Source: Brachybacterium sacelli
GTDB taxonomy: Bacteria > Actinomycetota > Actinomycetes > Actinomycetales > Dermabacteraceae
NCBI RefSeq assembly: GCF_017876545.1
Contig: NZ_JAGIOD010000002.1
Location: 1,054,001-1,118,000, forward strand
Direction: 5' to 3'
Length of the DNA stretch: 64,000 nucleotides
The notes under the pieces were generated by a model. The model made no database searches, was not told the DNA's origin, and worked only from the letters and a program-made list of their open reading frames with translations. Position 1 is the stretch's first letter, and every line of letters starts with the position of its first letter. Of this stretch, positions 17,658 through 30,411 are shown in pieces. The position numbers and the translations under genes were made by a program.

Positions 17658-17789
17658 GTGGCGCGCGATGTTGCGCACGCAGCACCCGGATCCCTCGCCT
17701 GTGAGGCAGGGGTCGTGGCAGACTATGACGTCGGTTCTGGTTCACGGCGCCCGCCGGGCGCCGACCCAGCGACCCCGAGAAGGAGAGAC

Positions 17790-18002
17790 ATGAAGGCTGA
17801 GATCCACCCCCAGTACGTCGAGACCCAGGTGACCTGCACCTGTGGCAACTCGTTCACCACGCGCAGCACGAAGGGCGACGGCAACATCAAGGCCGAGGTC
17901 TGCTCCGCGTGCCACCCGTTCTACACCGGCAAGCAGAAGATCCTCGACACCGGCGGCCGCGTGGCCCGCTTCGAGGCCCGCTACGGCAAGAAGAGCTCCT
18001 GA
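17790..18002 (+). CDS. rpmE: 50S ribosomal protein L31 (zinc-binding form)
   Basis: The 70-residue protein begins [20 protein letters not shown] and keeps the zinc ligands C16, C18, C38 and C41 of the C+ type of L31. The end reads [25 protein letters not shown], shown by [16 protein letters not shown]. The ATG follows GAGAAGGAGAG. TATGAC at 17724-17729 is a plausible -10. In M. tuberculosis rpmE directly follows rho; here the sugar cassette lies between. Zinc-replete growth would favour this paralogue where a C- form also exists. Confidence 0.93.
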   Translation: MKAEIHPQYVETQVTCTCGNSFTTRSTKGDGNIKAEVCSACHPFYTGKQKILDTGGRVARFEARYGKKSS

Positions 18003-18129
18003 TCCCCGAGCGCTGGGAGATCGGGCCGATGGCCCGCGCCTGATCGACGCAGTCTCCGACGCCGGTGCGCGCCCCAGGGCGTGCACCGGCGTCGTCGCAT
18101 GCGCAGCCGGAGTCGAGCGGAGGACCGGG

Positions 18130-19266
18130 ATGGAACCACGTCGCGAGGATCGCCTCGCCCCACTGCGGCGCGAGCACGCCCGTCTCCAGGACGCCCTGGC
18201 CGATCCCGCGCTCCACGACGACCCCGCGCGAGCCCGGCGCGCGGGGCGCCGCTACGCGGAGCTCGAGTCCGTGCTGGGCGCTGCCGCCCAGGTCGAATCG
18301 ACGGCCGACGACCTCGGGACCGCCCGTGAACTGGCAGAGCTGGGGGAGGGGGACGACGAGCTCGCGGCCGAGACCGAGCAGCTCGCCGCTCGCCTGGAGA
18401 CCGAGCAGGACCGCCTCGAGGACCTCCTCGCCCCGCGCGACCCCGACGATTCGCGCGATGTGATCCTCGAGATCAAGGCCGGTGCGGGCGGTGAGGAATC
18501 CGCCCTGTTCGCCGCCGAGATGCTGCGCATGTACCGCTCCTACGCGGAGCACCGGGGATGGCGCGTCGAGGTGCTCACCTCCGCCGAGTCCGAGCTGGGC
18601 GGTCTGAAGGACGTCACCGTCGCCGTCAGCGCCCGCTCCGGCACCGCCCCCGCCGACGGTGTCTACGCCCATCTCAAGCACGAGGCCGGGGTGCACCGCG
18701 TCCAACGGGTGCCGGTCACGGAGTCCGCCGGCCGGATCCACACCTCCGCCGTGGGGGTGCTGGTGCTGCCCGAGGCGGACGAGGCCGACGAGGGCGAGCT
18801 GCTGGCCGAGGCCATGGCCCCGGCGAACCTCCGCATCGACGTGTTCCGCTCCAGCGGCCCCGGCGGCCAGAGCGTGAACACCACCGACTCCGCGGTGCGC
18901 ATCACCCATCTGCCCACCGGCCTCGTGGTCTCCTGCCAGGACCAGAAGAGCCAGCTCCAGAATCGCGAGCAGGCCCTGCGGATCCTGCGCACGCGCCTGC
19001 TGGACGCGCGACGGCTCGAGCAGGAGCAGCAGTCCTCGGCGGCGCGCCGCTCCCAGGTCCGCACGGTCGACCGCAGCGAGCGCATCCGCACCTACAACTT
19101 CCCCGAGTCGCGCGTGGCCGACCACCGCACGGGGTACAAGGCCGGCAATCTCTCCCACGTCCTCGCCGGGGATCTCGAGGACCTCATCGCCTCCTCCCGC
19201 GAGGCCGAGCGGGCCGCCCGTCTGGCCGAGGCCCAGCGCTCCGTCGACGAGGACGACCTCCCGTGA
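18130..19266 (+). CDS. prfA: Peptide chain release factor 1
   Basis: RF1 recognises UAA and UAG and triggers peptide release. The 378-residue protein has the codon-reading loop [15 protein letters not shown] (PVT in place of PAT) and the catalytic [18 protein letters not shown] motif with GGQ near residue 245. The loop type separates it from RF2. The ATG at 18130 follows GCGGAGGA; the frame is open upstream but without RF1 homology. Its stop overlaps the start of prmC, whose product methylates the GGQ glutamine. RF1 activity here is relevant to the in-frame TAG in the binding-protein gene. Confidence 0.93.
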   Translation: MEPRREDRLAPLRREHARLQDALADPALHDDPARARRAGRRYAELESVLGAAAQVESTADDLGTARELAELGEGDDELAAETEQLAARLETEQDRLEDLLAPRDPDDSRDVILEIKAGAGGEESALFAAEMLRMYRSYAEHRGWRVEVLTSAESELGGLKDVTVAVSARSGTAPADGVYAHLKHEAGVHRVQRVPVTESAGRIHTSAVGVLVLPEADEADEGELLAEAMAPANLRIDVFRSSGPGGQSVNTTDSAVRITHLPTGLVVSCQDQKSQLQNREQALRILRTRLLDARRLEQEQQSSAARRSQVRTVDRSERIRTYNFPESRVADHRTGYKAGNLSHVLAGDLEDLIASSREAERAARLAEAQRSVDEDDLP

Positions 19267-20171
19267 GCGCCACCGCGACCCGCGACCTGCTGCGGGAGGC
19301 CCTCGCCGAGACCACCCAGCGGCTCGGCCGGGCCGGCGTCGCCTCCCCGAGCGTCGATGCGCGCGCACTGATCGCCGCGGCCGCCGGCACCGCGCGCCCG
19401 CTGGTCCTGCTCGATGATCTGCCCGCGGACTTCGCCGAGCAGCTCGAGGGGCTCACGGCGCGCCGCGAGCGACGCGAACCGCTCCAGCTGATCCTGGGCA
19501 GGGCCCCCTTCCGACGCCTGATGCTGCACGTGCGCGAGGGCGTGTTCATCCCCCGGCCGGAGACCGAGCTCGCCCTGGACCTGCTGCGCCAGCATTCCAC
19601 CGGACCGCTCGAGCACCTCGTGGACCTGTGCACGGGCAGCGGCGCCCTGGCCGCCTCCGCTCTCGACGAGATCCCCACCGCCCGGGTGCTGGCCGTCGAG
19701 ATCGACCCCGCGGCCGCTGACCTCGCCGCGGAGAACCTGGAGGCCGCCGGGCCGGGCCGCGGTCGCGTGCTGTGCGCGGATCTGACCTCCGATCCCCGGG
19801 ATGCGGTGTTGGCCGAGCTCGAGGCGGCGGCCCCGGTCGACGCGATCGTGTCCAACCCGCCATACATCCCGCCCCTGGCCGTCCCCCGGGACGCCGAGGT
19901 GCTCGACCACGACCCCCATCGCGCCCTCTTCGGCGGCGGTGCCGACGGGCTCGAGGTGCCCCGCGCCGTGATCTCCTGGGCCGCGCGTCTGCTGCGGCCG
20001 GGAGGAGTGCTGATCATGGAGCATGCCGACGTCCAGGGCCCCGCCGCCCGGGACGCCGCCTCCCGCATCGGCGGCTTCGACCGCCTGAACACCGCCCCCG
20101 ACCTGACCGGCCGTGACCGCTTCCTGGTGGCACGCCGCGCCGGGACCCGACCCCTGGAAGTGAGAGACTGA
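19263..20171 (+). CDS. prmC: Release factor glutamine methyltransferase
   Basis: PrmC (HemK) N5-methylates the glutamine of the RF1/RF2 GGQ motif using SAM. The 302-residue protein has a helical N-terminal domain, the SAM-binding stretch [17 protein letters not shown] and the catalytic NPPYIP motif. The start GTG overlaps the prfA stop as GTGA, so modifier and substrate are coupled. The gene is 5 bp from tsaC. Confidence 0.92.
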   Translation: MSATATRDLLREALAETTQRLGRAGVASPSVDARALIAAAAGTARPLVLLDDLPADFAEQLEGLTARRERREPLQLILGRAPFRRLMLHVREGVFIPRPETELALDLLRQHSTGPLEHLVDLCTGSGALAASALDEIPTARVLAVEIDPAAADLAAENLEAAGPGRGRVLCADLTSDPRDAVLAELEAAAPVDAIVSNPPYIPPLAVPRDAEVLDHDPHRALFGGGADGLEVPRAVISWAARLLRPGGVLIMEHADVQGPAARDAASRIGGFDRLNTAPDLTGRDRFLVARRAGTRPLEVRD

Positions 20172-20175
20172 CCCG

Positions 20176-21171
20176 GTGAGCGTCCACGACACCCAGAATC
20201 CCGAATCCCGCGAGAAAGCTCTCGTGGCGGCGACGCAGGCCGTCCGCGACGGCAAGCTGATCGTGCTGCCGACCGACACCGTCTACGGCATCGGTGCCGA
20301 CGCCTTCACCCCGGACGCCGTGGCCGACCTGCTCGAGGCCAAGGGCCGCGGCCGCGACGTCCCGCCGCCGGTGCTGGTCGGCGATCACGCCGTGCTGCTC
20401 GCTCTCGCCGTCGACGTCCCCGACTACGTCGAGCCTCTCGCCGAGGAGTTCTGGCCCGGCCCGCTCACCCTGATCCTCACCGCGCAGCCCTCCCTGTCCT
20501 GGGACCTGGGGGAGACCGGCGGCACCGTCGCGCTGCGCATGCCCGATGACGAGATCGCCCTGGAGCTGCTGCGCCGCACCGGACCGCTCGCCGTCTCCAG
20601 CGCGAACCGCCATGGGAAGTCCGCCGCGCTCACCGTGCTGGACGCCGCCACGCAGCTCGGTGACTCCGTGGAGGAGTACCTCGACGGCGGCACCGCCCGC
20701 ATCGGCACCGGTTCCACCATCATCGACACCACCGTCACGCCCGCCGAGATCGTCCGCGACGGCACGCTCAGCGCGGAGGAGATCATCGCGGTCGTCGGCG
20801 ACATCTTCTCCGCCCCGGAGCCCGAGGAGCCGGAGGAGCCCTCGGAGGCCGCGGAGACGGAGAGCTCCGGGGAGGACGACGGGGCCGCGACGGCGGAGGG
20901 CACCGAGACGGCGCGGGCCGCCGACGAGGCCGAGGGCGCGACCTCGAGCTCCGCCGGCAACGCCGCGGCCTCCGAGCAGAGCGCTCGGGACGCCGACGAG
21001 ACCGCCCTGGAGCCCGAGGCGCCGGCCGCGGAGCACGGGGGAGTGCTGGACCTCCCCTCCGAGCCGGACCTCGTCGAGCTCTCCTCCACGCCCACCGAGG
21101 AGGACGCCGCCGCACCCGCACCGGTCCCGACGGATGAGGACGGGCCCGGACGGGGGAGCTCCGCCGGGTGA
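20176..21171 (+). CDS. tsaC: L-threonylcarbamoyladenylate synthase with acidic C-terminal tail
   Basis: This YrdC/Sua5-family enzyme makes threonylcarbamoyl-AMP for the t6A modification of ANN-decoding tRNAs. The catalytic domain covers residues 1 to about 215 (LPTDTVYGIG, EEFWPGPLTLIL, LAVSSANRHG). The remaining roughly 115 residues are disordered and very rich in Glu, Ala, Asp, Ser and Pro, with no Sua5 domain. The GTG start is 5 bp after prmC. Its stop overlaps wecA in a GTGA. The tail's role is unknown. Confidence 0.9.
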   Translation: MSVHDTQNPESREKALVAATQAVRDGKLIVLPTDTVYGIGADAFTPDAVADLLEAKGRGRDVPPPVLVGDHAVLLALAVDVPDYVEPLAEEFWPGPLTLILTAQPSLSWDLGETGGTVALRMPDDEIALELLRRTGPLAVSSANRHGKSAALTVLDAATQLGDSVEEYLDGGTARIGTGSTIIDTTVTPAEIVRDGTLSAEEIIAVVGDIFSAPEPEEPEEPSEAAETESSGEDDGAATAEGTETARAADEAEGATSSSAGNAAASEQSARDADETALEPEAPAAEHGGVLDLPSEPDLVELSSTPTEEDAAAPAPVPTDEDGPGRGSSAG

Positions 21172-22292
21172 GGATCTATCTCTTCATCCTGCTGGTCTCC
21201 GCGGCCGTGACGTACCTGATCACTCCCGCCGTGAGGCTGCTGGCCCGGCGCGCCGGAGCGATGACCGCGGTGCGGGACCGGGACGTGCACGATGCGGTGA
21301 CCCCGCGTCTCGGCGGCCTGGCGATGCTCGCCGGCGTGATCGCCGCGATGCTCATCGCCAGCAACGTCCCCTTCCTCGAGGGGCTCTTCCGCGACACCCG
21401 CCAACCGTGGGCGATCCTCGCGGCCGCCACCCTGGTGTGCCTGCTCGGCGCGGCCGACGACAAGTGGGACCTGGATTGGATGACCAAGCTCGCGGGGCAG
21501 GTGCTGGCCGCCATGCTGCTGGCCTGGCAGGGAGTGAGCCTGGTGTCCCTGCCGATCGGCGGGGTCACGATCCTCTCCGAGCGCTCCGCGCTCATCCTCA
21601 CCGTGCTGGTGGTGGTGGTCAGCATGAACGCCGTCAACTTCGTCGACGGGCTCGACGGGCTCGCGGCCGGGGTGATGGCCATCGGCGGCTCCGCGTTCTT
21701 CCTGTACGCCTACACGCTCACCCGCAATGTCTCGACCACGGACTACTCCTCACTGGCCGCCCTGCTGACCGCCGTGCTGATCGGAGCTTGTGCGGGCTTC
21801 CTGCCGCACAACATGACCCGGGCCCGCATCTTCATGGGGGACTCCGGGTCGATGCTGCTCGGGCTGCTCCTGGCCGCCAGCACCATCGCCGTCACCGGCC
21901 AGGTCGACCCCGGCCGACTCTCGGGCGCGGACATCTTCGGGCAGTTCCTGCCGATCCTGCTGCCCATCGGCGTGATGGTGATCCCCTTCCTCGACTTCGC
22001 ACTCGCCGTGGTGCGGCGGATCGGTTCGGGCAAGTCTCCCTTCCACGCCGACAAGGCCCATCTGCACCACCGGCTGCTGCGACTGGGCCACTCCAAGCGC
22101 ACGGCGGTGCTGATCATGTACACGTGGACGGTCGTGGTCTCCGTGGGGCTGCTGCTGCCGCTGACGCTGAGCGCCCGCTCCGTGCTGATCTTCTGGGTGT
22201 GCGGGCTCCTGTTCGCCCTCCTGCTGACCTTCGACCCGTTGAGATGGCGTCCCAGGCGCCATCGGAAGGACTCCGATGTCCCCTCGACCTGA
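21168..22292 (+). CDS. wecA: Undecaprenyl-phosphate sugar-1-phosphate transferase (WecA/TagO family)
   Basis: This integral membrane enzyme transfers a sugar phosphate, typically GlcNAc-1-P, from a UDP-sugar to a polyprenyl phosphate, the first step of many cell-wall glycopolymers. The 374-residue protein has about ten membrane segments. Family motifs are GAADDKWDLDW, NAVNFVDGLDGLAAG, FMGDSGSMLLG and HADKAHLHHRLL. In M. tuberculosis the gene at this position (rfe) starts arabinogalactan linker synthesis; here the polymer is unknown. It overlaps tsaC and the atpI-like gene, so it may be cotranscribed with both. Confidence 0.9.
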   Translation: MRIYLFILLVSAAVTYLITPAVRLLARRAGAMTAVRDRDVHDAVTPRLGGLAMLAGVIAAMLIASNVPFLEGLFRDTRQPWAILAAATLVCLLGAADDKWDLDWMTKLAGQVLAAMLLAWQGVSLVSLPIGGVTILSERSALILTVLVVVVSMNAVNFVDGLDGLAAGVMAIGGSAFFLYAYTLTRNVSTTDYSSLAALLTAVLIGACAGFLPHNMTRARIFMGDSGSMLLGLLLAASTIAVTGQVDPGRLSGADIFGQFLPILLPIGVMVIPFLDFALAVVRRIGSGKSPFHADKAHLHHRLLRLGHSKRTAVLIMYTWTVVVSVGLLLPLTLSARSVLIFWVCGLLFALLLTFDPLRWRPRRHRKDSDVPST

Positions 22293-22767
22293 CAGTGCCG
22301 CCCCGACCGACGCCGACCGGCCCCGACGCCGTGCAGTGGGCGACCGCGCGATGCAGCGGGCCACGCTGACCGCGCTCGTCGTCGGCATCGTGCTCGATGC
22401 GCTCGTGATCGTGCTCGCGGCGACCATCGGGGATCCGCCGGCCCTGACCGGCGCGCTGATCGGCACCGGCCTCACGCTCGTGATCGTGCTGCCGACGCTC
22501 GCCATCGCCTTCGCGGGAAAGCACCTGACCCCGGTGACGATGGCCGCGACCGTGCTCGGCAGCTGGGCCGTCAAGATGCTGATTGTGATCCTCGTCCTGA
22601 TCGCCGTGCGGGACCTGGCGTCGGTCTCGACCCGATGGATCGGGCTGGCACTGCTGGTCGGCGCGGTCTCGGCCGTGTTCGTGGAGGCCGTGCTGCTGGC
22701 CAGGTCCCGTCAACCGCTCCAGGTGGACCCCCCGGAGGGCCCCTCGGACGACCGGTCGGGATCATGA
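22276..22767 (+). CDS. AtpI-like membrane protein upstream of the ATP synthase genes
   Basis: The 163-residue protein has a charged N-terminus and four predicted membrane segments (LVVGIVLDALVIVLAA; ALIGTGLTLVIVLPTLAIAF; MAATVLGSWAVKMLIVILVL; LALLVGAVSAVFVEAVLL). AtpI-type proteins preceding atpB are thought to help c-ring assembly or ion supply. Sequence conservation in this family is low, so position and topology are the main evidence. It starts inside the last 17 bp of wecA. Confidence 0.7.
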   Translation: MSPRPDSAAPTDADRPRRRAVGDRAMQRATLTALVVGIVLDALVIVLAATIGDPPALTGALIGTGLTLVIVLPTLAIAFAGKHLTPVTMAATVLGSWAVKMLIVILVLIAVRDLASVSTRWIGLALLVGAVSAVFVEAVLLARSRQPLQVDPPEGPSDDRSGS

Positions 22768-22772
22768 CTCTC

Positions 22773-22781
22773 TGTTATGCT
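22773..22781 (+). promoter_or_regulatory. Extended -10 promoter for the atp operon
   Basis: TGT-TATGCT forms an extended -10 (TGn plus TAnnnT) in the 200-bp gap between the atpI-like gene and atpB. No good -35 is visible, which extended -10 promoters tolerate. It would give a leader of about 180 bases before atpB. Confidence 0.4.
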
Positions 22782-22968
22782 TCCAGAGGTGCTCGACCGC
22801 TGATCACGGTGCAATACCGCAGTGAGTGCGACCACTGATCGACCACCCGGAACGCCCAGGCGTCGCCTATCGCCGTACGTACGGTGGCCGCACCCGGAAT
22901 GGTCGCGATCGAGTTGACAGCTATGGCTGACGCCGCTGCGTCTGGCCACACGACCACGGGAGATCGAG

Positions 22969-23778
22969 CTGAACACCGCAGACCTCAGCCCCACGCTGTA
23001 CGCCGAGGGCGATTCGCTCTTCCACATCCCGACGCTGGCGGAGTTCTTCCCGCCCCCGATCCTGTTCGCCGGGACGCCGTTCGAGTTCAACCGCGTCCAG
23101 CTGGTCCGACTCATCGTGCTCGCCGTCGTGCTGATCGTGATGTGCGTGATCGCCTCCCGCGCCAAGCTGGTGCCCGGCAAGGCGCAGAGCATCGTCGAGA
23201 TGATCATCGAGTTCGTGCACACCACGATCATCCAGAACACCCTCGGGATCCGCGAGGGCCGGCGCTTCGCCCCCTTCCTGGTCACGTTGTTCTTCCTCAT
23301 CCTCACGATGAATCTCGCGGGAGTGGTCCCTGGCCTCAACCTCGCCGGCACCTCCGTCATCGGGCTCCCGCTGCTGGCGGCCCTGTGGACCTTCGCGGTG
23401 TACGTCATCTTCGGCGTGAAGAAGCACGGCTTCCTCGGCTACATCAAGCACGAGACCATGCCCCCCGGCGTCCCCAAGCCCATCTACATCCTGCTGGTCC
23501 CGATCGAGTTCCTGCAGGTCGTGCTGATCCGCTGGGCCTCGCTGACCATCCGACTCCTGGCCAACATGGTGGCCGGCCACATCATGATCGTCGTCTTCGT
23601 CGGCATCACCCAGGGACTCCTGCTGTCCGGCACTTGGCTGATCGCGGTCTCGCCCTTCTCCGGAGCGCTCGCCATCGGCATCTACGGCTTCGAGATCTTC
23701 GTCGCCGGCCTGCAGGCCTTCATCTTCACCATGCTCGCCGCGGTCTACATCCAGATGGCCACCTCGGACGAGCACTGA
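22969..23778 (+). CDS. atpB: ATP synthase subunit a, probable CTG start
   Basis: Subunit a forms the proton half-channels of Fo. Homology covers an N-terminus ending LAEFFPPPILFAGTPFEFNRVQ and then the membrane helices, including the helix with the essential arginine (LTIRLLANMVAGH). In this frame a TGA occurs at 22915, and no ATG, GTG or TTG occurs until the GTG at 23116, which would delete the conserved N-terminus. The CTG at 22969 (giving MNTADLSPTLYAEG) has GGGAG at 22958-22962 with six bases spacing and gives 269 residues, the normal length. CTG initiation is therefore my choice; a sequence error upstream is the alternative. Confidence 0.85.
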   Translation: MNTADLSPTLYAEGDSLFHIPTLAEFFPPPILFAGTPFEFNRVQLVRLIVLAVVLIVMCVIASRAKLVPGKAQSIVEMIIEFVHTTIIQNTLGIREGRRFAPFLVTLFFLILTMNLAGVVPGLNLAGTSVIGLPLLAALWTFAVYVIFGVKKHGFLGYIKHETMPPGVPKPIYILLVPIEFLQVVLIRWASLTIRLLANMVAGHIMIVVFVGITQGLLLSGTWLIAVSPFSGALAIGIYGFEIFVAGLQAFIFTMLAAVYIQMATSDEH

Positions 23779-24090
<312 letters not shown>

Positions 24091-24100
24091 GGCACCCCTG

Positions 24101-24640
24101 ATGCTCAACGCCGAACAGGAAGTCCCAGGCTACAAACTCCTGCTGCCTGAGACGTCGGAGATCGTCTGGACGCTGATCTTCCTCGTCATCTTCGCCGTGG
24201 TCTTCATGAAGTTCATCCTGCCGCGGCTGAACGCCGTGCTCGACGAGCGCTCCGAGAAGATCGAGGGCGGGCTGAAGAAGGCCGAGGAGGTCCAGCAGCA
24301 GGCCGACGACCTCCGCGCCACCCAGGAGCAGGAGCTCGCCGCCGCCCGCCAGGAGGCCGCCGGCATCCGCGAGAAGGCGCGCCAGGACGGTACCCGCATC
24401 GTGGAGGAGGCCAAGGCCCGCGCCGAGGCCGAGTCCGAGCGCGTCCTCGTCGCCGGCCGTCAGCAGCTGACCGCAGAGCGCCAGACGGCCTCCGCCCAGC
24501 TGCACCACGAGGTCGGATCGCTCGCCAGTGATCTCGCCTCGAAGATCGTCGGGGAGTCCCTCACCGACGACGAGCGCTCCCGCCGTGTGATCGACCGGTT
24601 CCTGGACGACCTCGAGTCGAACCAGACCGCCACCCGATAA
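24101..24640 (+). CDS. atpF: ATP synthase subunit b
   Basis: Subunit b is the peripheral stalk. The 179-residue protein has one membrane segment (IVWTLIFLVIFAVVFMKFI) after a short N-terminus, then a long charged helix rich in Ala, Glu, Lys and Arg that dimerises. It starts ten bases after atpE and ends nine bases before atpH. Confidence 0.92.
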   Translation: MLNAEQEVPGYKLLLPETSEIVWTLIFLVIFAVVFMKFILPRLNAVLDERSEKIEGGLKKAEEVQQQADDLRATQEQELAAARQEAAGIREKARQDGTRIVEEAKARAEAESERVLVAGRQQLTAERQTASAQLHHEVGSLASDLASKIVGESLTDDERSRRVIDRFLDDLESNQTATR

Positions 24641-24649
24641 GGACCAGTG

Positions 24650-25465
24650 ATGCGAGGAACCTCCTCCACCTCGTTCGCCGAGGTCGCCCAGCAGGCTCGT
24701 TCCGTCTTCCAGGCGGGCGGCCCCACGCTGGAGGACACCGCGGACGATTTGTTCGCGATCGCGGACGCGATCGACTCCAGCAATCAGCTCGTGCGTCTGC
24801 TCAGCGACTCCGGTCGCGACGCCGAGACGAAGGAGACGGCCGTCCGTTCGCTGCTGACCGGACGCGTCGACGACGCGTCCCTCGGCCTCGCTCTCGAGGT
24901 CGTACGCCGTCGGTGGTCCGAGCAGGAGGACATCCTCGATGCGCTCGAACAGCTGGGCGTGCTCGCCCTGCTGGAGCAGTCGGAGCGCGGGGGATCCCTC
25001 GCCCAGGTGGAGGAGGAGCTCTTCCAGGTCTCTCGCCTGATCGACGACAGTCCTGAGCTGTCCTCGAGCTTCGATGACGCGCGCCAGGACCCCGCCTCCC
25101 GCGGCACCGTGGTCCGGTCGCTGCTCGAGGGCCGCGCCCACCCCCTCACGGTCGCTCTCGCCGTCCGCGCCGTCTCCCGGGCTACGGACGTGAAGCCCGC
25201 GCGCCGCGTGCGGGAGTTCGCGGACTTCGCTTCCGAGCAGCGCCGCCGGCTCCTGGCCGTCGTCGAGAGCTCCCGGCCCCTCGACGAGGCCCAGCAGTCC
25301 CGCCTGGGTGCCGTGCTCGCAGGCATCTACGGCCGTGAGGTGCAGATGAACCTCGAGGTCGTCTCGGACGTCGTGGGCGGTCTGCGGATCCATGTCGGCG
25401 ACGACCTCTACGACGCAACCGTCCTCGCGCGCCTGGCCAAGGCCCGCGCACACCTGGTGTCCTGA
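24650..25465 (+). CDS. atpH: ATP synthase subunit delta
   Basis: Delta links the peripheral stalk to the top of F1. The 271-residue protein is long for the family (E. coli 177); actinobacterial deltas often carry a longer N-terminal part. The C-terminal region contains the conserved end [22 protein letters not shown], shown by [18 protein letters not shown]. Either ATG 24650 or GTG 24647 could start it; AAGGA at 24639-24643 favours the ATG. Confidence 0.9.
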   Translation: MRGTSSTSFAEVAQQARSVFQAGGPTLEDTADDLFAIADAIDSSNQLVRLLSDSGRDAETKETAVRSLLTGRVDDASLGLALEVVRRRWSEQEDILDALEQLGVLALLEQSERGGSLAQVEEELFQVSRLIDDSPELSSSFDDARQDPASRGTVVRSLLEGRAHPLTVALAVRAVSRATDVKPARRVREFADFASEQRRRLLAVVESSRPLDEAQQSRLGAVLAGIYGREVQMNLEVVSDVVGGLRIHVGDDLYDATVLARLAKARAHLVS

Positions 25466-25547
25466 CGGCCCCGGCCGCGACACACATCCCCGCACCACTG
25501 ACCAGCGCCCGCAGCGACGGGACCACGAGAGGAAGCGAAGCACCGCG

Positions 25548-27170
25548 ATGGCTGAGCTCACGATTCGCCCGGAGGACATCCGGCACGCCCTGGACACCGC
25601 CGTGTCCCACTACCAGGCAGAGAACACCGACCGCGAGGAGATCGGCCGCGTCACCGAGTCGGCCGACGGCATCGCCCGCGTCGAGGGCCTGCCCAACGTC
25701 ATGGCCAACGAGCTCGTCCGCTTCGAGAACGGCGAGCTGGGCCTGGCGCTGAACCTCGAGCTGCGCGAGATCGGTGTCGTGGTGCTCGGCGAGTTCGCCG
25801 GCATCGAGGAGGGCCAGGAGGTCCGCCGCACCGGTGAGGTCCTCTCCGTCCCCGTCGGCGACGGATATCTGGGCCGAGTGGTCGACCCCACCGGAGCCCC
25901 GATCGACGGCCTCGGCACCATCGAGACCTCCGGGCGCCGCGCGCTCGAGCTGCAGGCTCCCAGCGTCATGCAGCGCAAGAGCGTCAAGGAGCCGCTGCAG
26001 ACCGGCATCAAGGCCATCGACGCGATGACGCCGATCGGCCGCGGCCAGCGCCAGCTGATCATCGGCGACCGCCAGACCGGCAAGACCGCCATCGCGATCG
26101 ACACCATCTTGAACCAGAAGGAGAACTGGGCCAGCGGCGACCCGTCGAAGCAGGTGCGCTGCATCTACGTCGCGGTGGGCCAGAAGGGCTCCACGATCGC
26201 CTCCGTGCGCTCGACCCTGGAGGCCGAGGGTGCGCTGGAGTACACCACGATCGTCGCCGCCCCCGCCTCGGACCCGGCCGGCTTCAAGTACATCGCCCCC
26301 TACGCGGGCTCGGCCATCGGCCAGCACTGGATGTACGAGGGCAAGCACGTGCTCATCGTCTTCGACGACCTCTCCAAGCAGGCCGAGGCCTACCGCGCCG
26401 TGTCGCTGCTGCTGCGTCGCCCGCCGGGCCGCGAGGCCTACCCGGGTGACGTCTTCTACCTCCACTCCCGCCTGCTCGAGCGCTGCGCCAAGCTCTCGGA
26501 CGCGATGGGTGGCGGCTCCATGACGGCTCTGCCGATCATCGAGACCAAGGCCAACGACGTCTCGGCCTACATCCCGACCAACGTCATCTCGATCACCGAC
26601 GGCCAGTGCTTCCTGCAGTCGGACCTGTTCAACGCGAACCAGCGCCCGGCGGTCGACGTCGGCGTCTCGGTCTCCCGCGTGGGCGGCTCGGCGCAGACGA
26701 AGGCCATGAAGTCGGTCTCGGGCACGCTGAAGATCGACCTCGCGCAGTACCGCGACCTCGAGGCCTTCGCGATGTTCGCCTCCGATCTGGACTCCGCGTC
26801 CAAGCAGCAGCTCAACCGCGGCGCTCGCCTGATGGAGCTGCTCAAGCAGAACCAGTCCTCTCCCTTCCCGATGGAGGAGGAGGTCGTCTCGATCTGGGGC
26901 GGCACGAAGGGCAAATTCGACGACATCGAGGTCGAGGACGTCCGCGACTTCGAGGACCACCTGCTGGAGCACCTGCGCCACAACGGCGGCGTGCTCGAGG
27001 CGATCCGTACCTCGGGCAAGTTCGAGTCCTCCACCGAGGAGGAGCTCACCACCATCCTCGACGAGGTCAAGCAGGACTTCCTCGCCGGCAAGGGCAAGAC
27101 GGCCATCAACGACGTCGCCGAGAGCCTGGAGGACGAGCAGATCGACCAGGAGACCATCGTTCGCGGCTGA
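25548..27170 (+). CDS. atpA: ATP synthase subunit alpha
   Basis: Alpha is the non-catalytic nucleotide-binding subunit of F1. The 540-residue protein begins [15 protein letters not shown] and has the P-loop GDRQTGKT near residues 173-180 and the family signature [17 protein letters not shown]. The upstream frame is open but out of homology. It is followed by a small hairpin before atpG. Confidence 0.95.
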   Translation: MAELTIRPEDIRHALDTAVSHYQAENTDREEIGRVTESADGIARVEGLPNVMANELVRFENGELGLALNLELREIGVVVLGEFAGIEEGQEVRRTGEVLSVPVGDGYLGRVVDPTGAPIDGLGTIETSGRRALELQAPSVMQRKSVKEPLQTGIKAIDAMTPIGRGQRQLIIGDRQTGKTAIAIDTILNQKENWASGDPSKQVRCIYVAVGQKGSTIASVRSTLEAEGALEYTTIVAAPASDPAGFKYIAPYAGSAIGQHWMYEGKHVLIVFDDLSKQAEAYRAVSLLLRRPPGREAYPGDVFYLHSRLLERCAKLSDAMGGGSMTALPIIETKANDVSAYIPTNVISITDGQCFLQSDLFNANQRPAVDVGVSVSRVGGSAQTKAMKSVSGTLKIDLAQYRDLEAFAMFASDLDSASKQQLNRGARLMELLKQNQSSPFPMEEEVVSIWGGTKGKFDDIEVEDVRDFEDHLLEHLRHNGGVLEAIRTSGKFESSTEEELTTILDEVKQDFLAGKGKTAINDVAESLEDEQIDQETIVRG

Positions 27171-27182
27171 ACCGTCCGTCGT

Positions 27183-27198
27183 GCCCGCTCTCGCGGGC
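27183..27198 (+). other. Intercistronic hairpin between atpA and atpG
   Basis: GCCCGC (27183-27188) and GCGGGC (27193-27198) form a perfect six-pair stem around TCTC in the 71-bp gap. It could be an RNA stability or processing element that adjusts alpha/gamma stoichiometry. There is no evidence of termination. Confidence 0.35.
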
Positions 27199-27241
27199 GG
27201 GCACGGGGCACGCCGGCTGCAGGCCACGTACGAGGAGAGAC

Positions 27242-29932
<2,691 letters not shown>

Positions 29933-29950
29933 GCCGAGTACGGTCCGTCC

Positions 29951-30391
29951 ATGACCCACCTGAACATCCCGATCCTCGTCCTGGGGATCGGGATGTTCGT
30001 TCTCGTGCTGGCACTCGTGCTGGTGGGTCGGCAGGTGGCGCTGGCACGGCAGAGCGGCGCCTTCGAGTGCACGCTGAAGCGCCGAGGGCTCGTGGGCGGT
30101 TCCAGCTGGCAGCACGGCCAGATGCGCTTCGGCACCGACCGGCTGCGCTGGTTCCGGGCCTTCTCGCTGCGGCTTCGCCCCGAGGTGATCATCCGTCGCT
30201 CGGAGATCCTGGACGTGACCCGTCGGCGGCTGCCGGCCCGCATCGTGGGCGATGAGGACTCATATCTCCTGGAGTTCTCCCTGCGGGGCGAACGCACGAT
30301 CCTCGCGACCGTCGACCTGGTCTCCGGAGCCGCGCTGAACTCCTGGATCGAGGCGGCGCCGACCGGTCTCGTCATGGGCGACGCCGACTGA
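29951..30391 (+). CDS. DUF2550 membrane-anchored protein
   Basis: The 146-residue protein has one N-terminal membrane segment (IPILVLGIGMFVLVLALVLV) and a cytoplasmic domain with FECTLKRRG and RWFRAFSLRLRP motifs. A protein of this family lies directly after atpC in M. tuberculosis (Rv1312) as well. The conserved position suggests a link to the ATP synthase or membrane, but the function is unknown. It follows atpC by 18 bp and is convergent with nagA. Confidence 0.8.
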   Translation: MTHLNIPILVLGIGMFVLVLALVLVGRQVALARQSGAFECTLKRRGLVGGSSWQHGQMRFGTDRLRWFRAFSLRLRPEVIIRRSEILDVTRRRLPARIVGDEDSYLLEFSLRGERTILATVDLVSGAALNSWIEAAPTGLVMGDAD

Positions 30392-30411
30392 GCGCCTGCT
30401 CCCCCCGATTC

